A DNA stretch of 5,287 nt. It comes from Actinomycetes bacterium. GTDB lineage: Bacteria > Actinomycetota > Actinomycetes > Mycobacteriales > Mycobacteriaceae. Positions 1 to 5,287 of this stretch are shown one piece after another. The notes under the pieces are model-generated. The model saw only the letters and a program-made list of their open reading frames with translations, was not told the DNA's origin and ran no database searches. How positions within the stretch are numbered: the stretch's first letter is position 1; each line of letters starts with the position of its first letter. A program made the position numbers and the translations under genes. The stretch spans positions 1-5,287 of the forward strand of contig JAEWGK010000051.1 of NCBI GenBank assembly GCA_023388385.1, given 5' to 3'.

Positions 1-120
1 CTCCAGGGCCGCGGCGACGGCCGGGGCAGCCGGATCCGCCGCCGGCGCCGCGGCGAGCCACGCCACCGCGGCGTCGCGCAGCTCCGCGCCGCGAGCCCGC
101 TCGATCCCCGTCATGTCCAT
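1..120 (-). CDS. 5' end of a leftward gene of unknown function (partial)
   Basis: Read leftward from an ATG at 120-118, the frame is open for 40 codons to the window edge, and nearly every codon ends in G or C as in the confident genes here. The peptide begins MDMTGIERARGAELRDAA and continues as an Ala-rich, probably helical stretch with an AWLAAAP segment. I do not recognise a family from these 40 residues. The ATG at 120 is preferred over the in-frame ATG at 114 because a strong purine-rich ribosome binding site lies at the right distance upstream of it. The gene is divergent from trmB and the two share the 121-282 intergenic region. The reading frame rests on codon bias, the start site and the lack of stops, not on homology. 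The competing rightward frames here are richer in Arg and Pro and look less like protein. Confidence 0.6.
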   Translation of the reverse strand, partial: MDMTGIERARGAELRDAAVAWLAAAPAADPAAPAVAAALE

Positions 121-123
121 GGT

Positions 124-132
124 CCCCTCCCC
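124..132 (-). promoter_or_regulatory. Ribosome binding site of the leftward gene
   Basis: On the minus strand the sequence is GGGGAGGGGACC directly before the ATG at 120. The GGAGG core (130-126) sits 5 bases from that start and would be 11 bases from the alternative ATG at 114. This is the best ribosome binding site near the left edge, and it supports both the existence of the leftward gene and its start. Confidence 0.6.
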
Positions 133-254
133 GCCGCGGCCGGGCGGCCGCCGTCGGGGCACATGGTGCCGCCCGGGGCGTCGTCACGCACGATCCGGTG
201 AGAGGTTGTCCACCATGACGCCGGTCACTGACGGCGCACGGCGCGGGTCTCCCC

Positions 255-284
255 TTGGGCCGCGGGCGTCCCATCGGCCACAAT
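255..284 (+). promoter_or_regulatory. Weak candidate promoter for the trmB operon
   Basis: TTGGGC at 255-260 resembles a -35 element and CACAAT at 279-284 resembles a -10 element, with an 18-base spacer. The expected transcription start is about 291-292, which falls on the second in-frame ATG of trmB (292) and would give a leaderless mRNA. Leaderless genes are common in actinobacteria, and no good ribosome binding site precedes either trmB ATG. The hexamers are only partial matches, so this is a suggestion. The -10 overlaps the ATG at 283, so if this promoter is used, translation must begin at 292. Confidence 0.25.
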
Positions 285-1224
285 GGACGCGATGACTACC
301 GATAATCCCCATATTCCCGATACGCCGGACGGCACCGGCGCCGCAGACCGCACCGCCGGCGAGCACGGCAAGGGCGCGCTGCCCTACGGCCGGCCGCTCC
401 AGACCGAGTTCAGCGATGACCTCGACTTCCCCCGCATCGGCGGCGTCAGCTTCCGCCGCGGCACCCTGACCGACAACCAGGCGCGGACCTGGGAGGAGAA
501 CTGGGACCGCTACGGCCGCACGCTGTCCGACGACGTCATCGACGTGGAGGAATGGTTCGGCCGCCCCGGCCCGGCGGTCGTCGAGATCGGCTGCGGCACC
601 GGCACCTCCACCGTCGCGATGGCGCCGAAGGAGGCCGACCACAACATCATCGCCGTCGAGCTGTACAAACCCGGCCTGGCGAAGCTCCTCGGCGCGGCCG
701 TGCGCGGCGGCGTGGACAACATCCGCATGGTCCGCGGCGATGGCGTCGAGGTCCTGCAGCGCATGATCGCCCCCGGCTCGCTCGCCGGCGTCCGGATCTT
801 CTTCCCGGACCCGTGGCCGAAGGCCCGCCACCACAAGCGGCGCATCATCCAGTCGGGCACGCTGCGCCTCATCGCGTCGCGCCTGGCGCCCGGCGGCGTC
901 CTCCACGTCGCCACCGACCACCCGGGCTACGCGGAGTGGATCGCGGAGCTCGTCGACGTCGAGCCGGCCCTCGAGCCCGTGCCGTGGCCGTGGCCGGAGT
1001 CGCCGCTGCTGCTCGACCGCCCGACCACCAAGTTCGAGGCCCGCGGCCTGGACCTGGACTACAGCATCCACGAGTTCGTGTGGCGCCGCCGCGAGGGCGT
1101 CTCCGCCGAGGTCCACGTCGCGCACGATCCCGCGCGTGACGACGCCCCCGACGCCGATCGCGCCGACGCGCCCGCGGATGCCGCGCCCGCCACCACCGCC
1201 GACTCCGAAGAAGGTGCCCGATGA
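283..1224 (+). CDS. trmB: tRNA (guanine-N7-)-methyltransferase TrmB
   Basis: TrmB uses S-adenosylmethionine to methylate N7 of guanine 46 in the variable loop of tRNA, in the cytoplasm. The 313-residue protein has an acidic, probably flexible N-terminus (about 1-35) and a Rossmann-type methyltransferase core. The SAM-binding motif [12 protein letters not shown] is at 99-110, with the acidic end of strand 2 at AVE (124-126). The family signature [16 protein letters not shown] is at 173-188, GGVLHVATD ends at 212, and the conserved TKFE is at 249-252. All expected core motifs are present. After the usual family end near 272 comes a 40-residue Ala/Asp-rich tail that looks disordered. The start is uncertain: ATG 283 is the outer limit, and ATG 292 (MTTDNPH...) is equally plausible and would suit a leaderless transcript. 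The stop overlaps the next start as ATGA at 1221-1224, suggesting translational coupling. Function is confident from the motifs. Confidence 0.96.
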   Translation: MDAMTTDNPHIPDTPDGTGAADRTAGEHGKGALPYGRPLQTEFSDDLDFPRIGGVSFRRGTLTDNQARTWEENWDRYGRTLSDDVIDVEEWFGRPGPAVVEIGCGTGTSTVAMAPKEADHNIIAVELYKPGLAKLLGAAVRGGVDNIRMVRGDGVEVLQRMIAPGSLAGVRIFFPDPWPKARHHKRRIIQSGTLRLIASRLAPGGVLHVATDHPGYAEWIAELVDVEPALEPVPWPWPESPLLLDRPTTKFEARGLDLDYSIHEFVWRRREGVSAEVHVAHDPARDDAPDADRADAPADAAPATTADSEEGAR

Positions 1225-1880
1225 GCGTCAACCGCCACCAGTACCGCTCCGCCGCGCAGGACTTCCCGACCATGCTGCTGGTCTGGGACGCGCCGAACAT
1301 CGACATGGGCCTGGGCTCCCTGCTGGGCGCCCGCCCGACGGCCGTGCATCGCCCACGGTTCGACGCCGTCGGCCGCTGGCTCGTCGAGCGCACCATCCGG
1401 CTGTCGGAGGACCTCGGCGAGGACGTCGAGCCGGAGGCGACCGTCTTCACCAACGTCGCCCCCGGCGGCGCGGAAACCGTCCGCCCGTGGGTGGAGGCGC
1501 TGCGCAACGTCGGCTTCGCCGTCTTCGCCAAGCCGAAGCTGGCGGAGGACGACGACATCGACCCCGACATGCTCGGCCACATCGCGCGCCGAGACGGCGA
1601 GGGCGTCCTGCGCGGCCTCGTCGTCGCCAGCGCCGACGGCCGCAATTTCCAGGACGAGCTGGAGGAGATCGCCGCCCGAGGCATCCCCGTCACCGTCATC
1701 GGATTCCACGAGCACGCCGCGTGGGCACAGCACTCGGACATGCTGGAGTTCGTCGATCTCGAGGACATCGACGGCGTCTTCCGCGAGCCGCTGCCGCGCG
1801 CCGACCTGGACAACCTTCCGGACGAGGGCGCCTGGCTGCAGCCGTTCCGCCCGCTCACCGACCTGCTCGCGGGGAGGTAG
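1221..1880 (+). CDS. NYN-domain (PIN-like fold) putative nuclease
   Basis: The 219-residue soluble protein has the layout of a NYN domain, a PIN-like fold that often cleaves RNA using metal ions held by conserved aspartates. A hydrophobic strand ends in the first acidic motif, [10 protein letters not shown] (19-28, with D23 and D28). An acidic block with D111, D112, D114 and D116 follows, then the strand and turn [11 protein letters not shown] (133-143, with D139) and a strand VTVIGF (157-162). This matches the general NYN order of N-terminal Asp, central acidic residues and an S-x-D-x-x-F motif. The C-terminal 50 residues are less conserved in type and end in a Leu/Arg stretch. By position it corresponds to Rv0207c, between trmB and mmpL3 in M. 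tuberculosis. No target is known to me, and nuclease activity is inferred from the fold. A weak GAAGAAGG lies upstream of the start, which overlaps the trmB stop. Confidence 0.85.
   Translation: MSVNRHQYRSAAQDFPTMLLVWDAPNIDMGLGSLLGARPTAVHRPRFDAVGRWLVERTIRLSEDLGEDVEPEATVFTNVAPGGAETVRPWVEALRNVGFAVFAKPKLAEDDDIDPDMLGHIARRDGEGVLRGLVVASADGRNFQDELEEIAARGIPVTVIGFHEHAAWAQHSDMLEFVDLEDIDGVFREPLPRADLDNLPDEGAWLQPFRPLTDLLAGR
1871..1877 (+). promoter_or_regulatory. Ribosome binding site deciding the GTG start of the MMPL gene
   Basis: GGGGAGG at 1871-1877 lies inside the last codons of the NYN gene, 9 bases before the GTG at 1887. It is the strongest ribosome binding site among the rightward genes. It supports the GTG start, because there is no nearby ATG in this frame and the first membrane segment begins only about 12 residues later. 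Confidence 0.7.
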
Positions 1881-1886
1881 CCGGCC

Positions 1887-4178
1887 GTGTTCTTCCGCTG
1901 GGGCGCCTTCGCCGCCCGCCACCGCATCCTCATTCCCCTCGCCGTCGTCGCGGCCATCGTGGTGCTCTACCTGCTGGCCGGCACGAAGCTCGGCGAGCGC
2001 CTGGACACCGAGGGCTGGGACGACCCCGGCTCCGAATCGACGCAGGCCGCGCGGATCGAGGAGGAGGTCTTCGGCCGCGACGACTCCGGCGACGTCATCG
2101 TGCTGATCGACGCCCCGGAGGGCTCAACGGTCGACGATCCGGCGTTCGCCGAACGGGTCAACGACCACTTCGCCGCGCTCCAGCGCGACCACGACGCGAG
2201 CATCTCGCACGTCACCAGCTACTTCGAGACGCATTTCGCCCAGCAGGCCACGCCGGACAAGAAGACGGCGTTCGTCTCCATCGGCCTGGAGGGCACCGCG
2301 GACGAGGTGCTGAAGAACTACCGCGCCATCGAGGACGACATCCCCGCCGAGGGCATCGACATGCAGATCGCCGGCGCGACGCCCATCGCGGGGGCGCTGG
2401 ACGAGGGCATGGCCGGCGACATCCGGCGCGCCGAACTCGTCGGCCTGCCCGTCGTCGCCGTCCTGCTGCTCATCGTCTTCGGCGGCGTCATCGCCGCCGC
2501 GATGCCGCTGACCGTCGGCATCCTGTCCATCGCCGGATCGCTCGGCATCCTGTCCGTCCTCGCGTCGGTCACGCAGGTCAACACGTTCGCGCAGTCCGTC
2601 GTCACGCTCCTGGGCCTCGGCCTGGCCATCGACTACGGCCTGTTCATGGTGTCGCGCTTCCGCGAGGAGATGGCGGAGGGCGTGCCCGTGCGGCGGGCCG
2701 TCGCCACCACGACGGCGACGGCCGGCAAGACGGTGGCGTTCTCCGCCGCGATGGTCGCCGTGGCGCTGTCCGGCCTCCTGCTGTTCCCGCAGGCGTTCCT
2801 GAAGTCCGTCGCCTACGGCGCGATGTCCGCCGTCGGACTGGCGGCGCTGCTGTCGCTGACGGTTCTGCCGTCGCTGTTCGCGCTGCTCGGGCCGAACATC
2901 GACAGGTGGTCCGTCCGCCGCGCCGGCCGCACCCGCGACCAGCAGATGGCGAGCCTCTGGGGCCGCATCCCGCAGTGGGCGATGAAGCGGCCGAAGACCG
3001 TCGTCGTCGGCCTGTGCATCGCCCTGCTCGCGCTGACGCTGCCGATGGTGGGCATCCGCTTCGGCGGCATCAACGAGACGTATCTGCCGCCGGACGAGCC
3101 GCACCGCGTCGCCCAGGAGCGATTCGACGAGCTGTTCCCGACCATGCGCACCGACCCGGTGAAGCTGGTCATCGACGACGGCGGCGACCCGTCGGCCGTC
3201 GGCCGGGTGATGCAGCAGACCGCCGGCGTCACGGGGCTGACCGGCCGCTTCCAGGTCGACCAGCCGACGAAGGACGGCGTCACCGTCCTCTCCGCCGGCA
3301 TCGCCGACCGCGCGGACAACGCGCGCATCATCGACGAGCTGCGCGCCATCGACCCGCCGGAGGGCGCCCGCGTCCTCGTCGCCGGCACCCCGGCGATGGA
3401 GGTCGAGTCCATCGAGGCGCTGTTCGACACCCTGCCGCTGATGCTGCTGTACATGACGGTGGCGACGTTCATCCTCATGGCGCTGGTGTTCGGCTCCGTC
3501 ATCCTGCCGGCGAAGGCCGTCATCATGACGACGCTGGGCCTGGGCGCCACGCTCGGCATCCTCACCGCGATGTTCGTCGACGGCGCCGGCGCCGGGCCGC
3601 TGGGCTTCACGCCGGGACCGCTGATGAGCCCGGTGCTCGTGCTCATCATCGCCATCGTCTACGGCCTGTCGACGGACTACGAGGTCTTCCTGGTCTCCCG
3701 CATGGTGGAGGACCGCGAGGACGGCGCGTCGACGGAGCACGCCGTGCGCTTCGGCACCGCCAACACGGGCGGCATCATCACCGCCGCGGCGCTCATCATG
3801 ATCGTCGTCGCCGGCGCGTTCGCGTTCTCCGACATCGTCATGATGAAGTACATCGCCTTCGGCATGATCGCGGCGCTGGCCCTCGACGCGACAGTGATCC
3901 GCCTGCTGCTCGTGCCCGCCACGATGAAGCTCCTCGGCGACGACTGCTGGTGGGCTCCGCGCTGGGTCACCCGCATCGCGCGCCGCATCGGACACGGGTC
4001 GGCGGCGCCCGCCGGCGATGCCCGCGGCCCGCGTGACGACGGCCCCCGCGCCCTCGCCTCCGGCTCCTCCGGCTCCCGCGCCGCGCTTCCGGCCGGGCAC
4101 TCGGCCGGGGTCGCTGGCCGCCCGACGGTGGCGGACCTGCGCAGCCGCATCGCCGGCGAGGGGCGGAACGGCCGATGA
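1887..4178 (+). CDS. mmpL3: MMPL-family RND transporter, MmpL3/CmpL1-like (trehalose monomycolate exporter)
   Basis: This is an inner-membrane RND-type transporter driven by the proton gradient. Mycobacterial MmpL3 exports trehalose monomycolate for the outer mycolate layer, and corynebacterial CmpL1 does the equivalent job. The 763 residues show the family plan: membrane segment 1 (about 13-31), a first periplasmic domain (32-182), segments 2-6 (about 183-335), a cytoplasmic loop (336-369), segment 7 (370-388), a second periplasmic domain (389-511), and segments 8-12 (about 513-680). The two Asp-Tyr proton-relay pairs are present, as GLAIDYGLF (D249-Y250) and GLSTDYEVF (D597-Y598). A roughly 80-residue tail follows, with a flexible Ala/Gly/Ser/Pro stretch (704-744) and a short TVADLRSRIAG element near the end. 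M. tuberculosis MmpL3 is longer (944 residues), mostly through its C-terminal tail. MMPL membership is certain. The MmpL3/CmpL1 assignment rests on gene order after trmB and the NYN gene. The stop overlaps the next start as ATGA. Confidence 0.93.
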   Translation: MFFRWGAFAARHRILIPLAVVAAIVVLYLLAGTKLGERLDTEGWDDPGSESTQAARIEEEVFGRDDSGDVIVLIDAPEGSTVDDPAFAERVNDHFAALQRDHDASISHVTSYFETHFAQQATPDKKTAFVSIGLEGTADEVLKNYRAIEDDIPAEGIDMQIAGATPIAGALDEGMAGDIRRAELVGLPVVAVLLLIVFGGVIAAAMPLTVGILSIAGSLGILSVLASVTQVNTFAQSVVTLLGLGLAIDYGLFMVSRFREEMAEGVPVRRAVATTTATAGKTVAFSAAMVAVALSGLLLFPQAFLKSVAYGAMSAVGLAALLSLTVLPSLFALLGPNIDRWSVRRAGRTRDQQMASLWGRIPQWAMKRPKTVVVGLCIALLALTLPMVGIRFGGINETYLPPDEPHRVAQERFDELFPTMRTDPVKLVIDDGGDPSAVGRVMQQTAGVTGLTGRFQVDQPTKDGVTVLSAGIADRADNARIIDELRAIDPPEGARVLVAGTPAMEVESIEALFDTLPLMLLYMTVATFILMALVFGSVILPAKAVIMTTLGLGATLGILTAMFVDGAGAGPLGFTPGPLMSPVLVLIIAIVYGLSTDYEVFLVSRMVEDREDGASTEHAVRFGTANTGGIITAAALIMIVVAGAFAFSDIVMMKYIAFGMIAALALDATVIRLLLVPATMKLLGDDCWWAPRWVTRIARRIGHGSAAPAGDARGPRDDGPRALASGSSGSRAALPAGHSAGVAGRPTVADLRSRIAGEGRNGR

Positions 4179-5161
4179 GCGGCGCGCGACCGCCCGTCCG
4201 GAGCATCATCCGCGTGGTTCTCGTGGGGATCGTGCTCGTCGCCTGCGCCATCCTGGCCTACGCGAACCGCGATCTCATCGCGGAGGGCTGGCTGACCCTC
4301 ACCAACGCCGAGCCCGGCTGGGTGGTCGCATCCGTCCTGGCCATCGCCGTCGCGTTCTTCTCGATGGCCGAGGTCATGCGCCTGCTGTTCCGCTCCGCCG
4401 GCGTGGGGCGGGCGACCGTCGGGGCGACGAACGCCCTGACGCTGGCGGCCAACGCGTGGTCGGTGTCCATGCCGGGCGGCGTCGCCTTCGCGACGGCCCT
4501 GCAGGTCCGCCGGCAGCTCCAGTGGGGCGCGTCGGCGGTCGTCGTCAGCTGGTTCGTCGTGTTCTCCGGCGCGCTGAGCTTCCTGGGCCTCGCGGCGCTG
4601 GCCGTCGTCAGCCTCTTCTTCATCGGCCGCCAGCCGGCGCCGACGATGCTCATCGCGACGGCCGCCGCGGTGCTCGCGCTGACGCTGCTGCTGTGGTGGT
4701 TCTCGCGGAACACGACGCTCATCGAGAAGCTCGCGACGTGGATCCTCGGCCTGGTCAACCGCGTCCGCCGGCGCCCGGCGGACCAGGGCGCGGAGTCGCT
4801 CGCCGCGCGCATCGGCCAGCTGACCGAGGTGCGGCTGACCCTCCCGTGCCTCGCCCTGGTGTTCACGTTCTCCCTGCTCAACTGGCTTGCCGACGTCCTG
4901 TGCCTCTATGCGGCAATCCGCGCCATCGGCGTCGACCGCATCTCGCTGACCGGAACGCTGCTGGCGTTCGTCACCGGCAAGGTCGCCGGCTTCATCCAGG
5001 CGACGCCCGGCGGCGTCGGCCCGGTGGAGGCGGTGCTGACGGGCACGCTCGTCGCCGGCGGCATGGTCGGCTCCGACGCGTTCGCGGCGGTCCTGCTGTA
5101 CCGCATCGTGTCGCTCATCCTCCCCGCCTTAGTGGGCGGGGGGGGGGTCGACGCGGTCTAA
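4175..5161 (+). CDS. YbhN/UPF0104-type membrane protein (LPG-synthase TM-region family); 3' end unreliable
   Basis: This is a polytopic membrane protein of the family named after the membrane half of lysylphosphatidylglycerol synthase (flippase-like fold). No aminoacyl-transferase domain is present, so it should not be called MprF. Hydrophobic segments are seen at about 11-30, 48-71, 83-97, 118-150, 155-176, 222-250, 256-275 and 286 onward. The family shows two Pro-Gly-Gly re-entrant motifs, here SMPGGVAF (98-105) and ATPGGVGPVEAVL (276-288, with E285), the second being the hallmark. ATG 4175 overlaps the transporter stop, so co-expression is likely, and a role in envelope lipid movement is plausible but inferred. 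Residues up to about 318 (LILPA) look normal. After that the DNA enters an inverted-repeat junction: a TTA codon, very unusual in this GC-rich gene, is followed by a glycine run and an early stop. The true C-terminus is probably missing. Confidence 0.85.
   Translation: MSGARPPVRSIIRVVLVGIVLVACAILAYANRDLIAEGWLTLTNAEPGWVVASVLAIAVAFFSMAEVMRLLFRSAGVGRATVGATNALTLAANAWSVSMPGGVAFATALQVRRQLQWGASAVVVSWFVVFSGALSFLGLAALAVVSLFFIGRQPAPTMLIATAAAVLALTLLLWWFSRNTTLIEKLATWILGLVNRVRRRPADQGAESLAARIGQLTEVRLTLPCLALVFTFSLLNWLADVLCLYAAIRAIGVDRISLTGTLLAFVTGKVAGFIQATPGGVGPVEAVLTGTLVAGGMVGSDAFAAVLLYRIVSLILPALVGGGGVDAV
5033..5125 (+). repeat. Left arm of a 93-base perfect inverted repeat
   Basis: These bases are coding sequence of the YbhN-type gene (residues about 287-317). 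They reappear as an exact reverse complement at 5195-5287, with every paired position summing to 10320. The reading frame and family-like residues run smoothly into this arm from the left, so it is the genuine copy. Confidence 0.95.
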
Positions 5162-5194
5162 TCCCAGCTGTAACACCGCCCTGCGGACTAAGGG
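5126..5194. other. Degraded palindrome centre; probable assembly junction
   Basis: This 69-base stretch separates the two exact arms. Pairing continues on the same axis (centre at 5160) but with mismatches: 5127-5133 pair perfectly with 5187-5193, and further in about half of the positions still pair by hand count. It contains a run of ten G (5138-5147), and another run of seven G (5192-5198) crosses its right edge. It also holds TTA and TAA triplets and a drop in coding quality. The pattern fits the low-quality ends of reads joined head to head better than it fits a natural gene end or terminator. Confidence 0.7.
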
Positions 5195-5287
5195 GGGGAG
5201 GATGAGCGACACGATGCGGTACAGCAGGACCGCCGCGAACGCGTCGGAGCCGACCATGCCGCCGGCGACGAGCGTGCCCGTCAGCAC
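5195..5287 (-). repeat. Right arm of the inverted repeat (antisense copy of the YbhN-type gene)
   Basis: This is the exact reverse complement of 5033-5125 and runs to the last base of the window, so the full repeat could be longer. Read leftward it encodes the same YbhN-family residues in the same frame. It is most likely a fold-back copy created during amplification, sequencing or assembly, and no independent gene should be annotated here. Confidence 0.92.

Noticed and set aside
1..120. Leftward gene as phosphoenolpyruvate carboxykinase (pck), which I recalled as a possible neighbour of trmB in corynebacteria.
   Set aside because: The 40 visible residues are Ala-rich and do not resemble the PEPCK N-terminus as I know it, so no name is justified.
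158..170. Small palindrome GGCACATGGTGCC in the divergent intergenic region, a possible operator.
   Set aside because: The stem is only 5 bases in very GC-rich DNA where such palindromes are frequent. No second copy or recognisable regulator box is present.
184..1125. Long minus-strand open frame of 313 codons opposite trmB.
   Set aside because: It lies across trmB, which has clear family motifs on the plus strand. Long antisense frames are common in GC-rich DNA, and its product is a low-complexity Arg/Asp/Ala sequence.
1136..4036. Plus-strand open frame of 966 codons covering the NYN gene and most of the transporter.
   Set aside because: Its product is extremely rich in Arg, Pro, His and Gly with no domain. 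It is an out-of-frame shadow of two well-supported genes.
2124..4100. Minus-strand open frame of 658 codons opposite the transporter.
   Set aside because: It is the antisense of the MMPL gene, with Asp/Gly/Arg/His-rich low complexity and no recognisable motifs.
4175..5161. Fourth gene as a full lysylphosphatidylglycerol synthase (MprF/LysX type).
   Set aside because: Only the membrane region is present and no aminoacyl-transferase or tRNA-synthetase domain follows. The label would overstate its function.
5126..5198. Rho-independent terminator after the fourth gene, suggested by GC-rich inverted symmetry.
   Set aside because: The symmetry is part of the much longer fold-back centred at 5160. 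There is no U-tract, and the gene appears cut short rather than naturally ended.
5202..5287. Apparent new rightward gene starting at ATG 5202 behind a strong GGGGGGGAGG ribosome-binding-like sequence.
   Set aside because: The whole stretch is the antisense copy of the YbhN-type coding sequence in the inverted repeat. The same peptide can be read from the minus strand of the gene itself, so it is a shadow.

Overview
The window is high-GC DNA with strong G/C bias at third codon positions and short or overlapping gene junctions, as expected of an actinobacterium. The order trmB, then a NYN-domain gene, then an MMPL transporter matches the Mycobacterium tuberculosis block Rv0208c-Rv0207c-Rv0206c (trmB, conserved hypothetical, mmpL3). 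With the short MMPL C-terminal tail, this points to the mycolate-producing Mycobacteriales and most likely to a Corynebacterium relative. That is inference from gene order and protein features, not from a database search.

Layout. Bases 1-120 hold the 5' end of a leftward gene of unknown function. Bases 121-282 are a divergent intergenic region with the ribosome binding site of the leftward gene and a weak candidate promoter for the rightward genes. From 283 to about 5128 four genes run rightward and look like one transcription unit: trmB (tRNA m7G46 methyltransferase), a NYN-fold putative nuclease, an MmpL3/CmpL1-like transporter, and a YbhN/LPG-synthase-TM-type membrane protein. Two junctions are ATGA stop/start overlaps and the third has only 6 bases between genes, so translational coupling is likely.

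How the genes fit together. The transporter is the presumed exporter of trehalose monomycolate to the cell envelope. The membrane protein fused to its stop codon belongs to a family linked to lipid or polyprenol-lipid movement, so a shared role in envelope building is plausible. TrmB and the NYN protein are RNA-related and appear to be conserved neighbours without a known direct role in mycolate export.

Right end. Bases 5195-5287 are an exact reverse complement of 5033-5125. The 69 bases between them are a degraded continuation of the same palindrome and contain a run of ten G. This looks like a fold-back assembly or amplification artefact at a contig end. The last roughly ten residues and the stop codon of the fourth gene should therefore not be trusted. 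Apart from this, I see a conserved core locus and no convincing new biological system.
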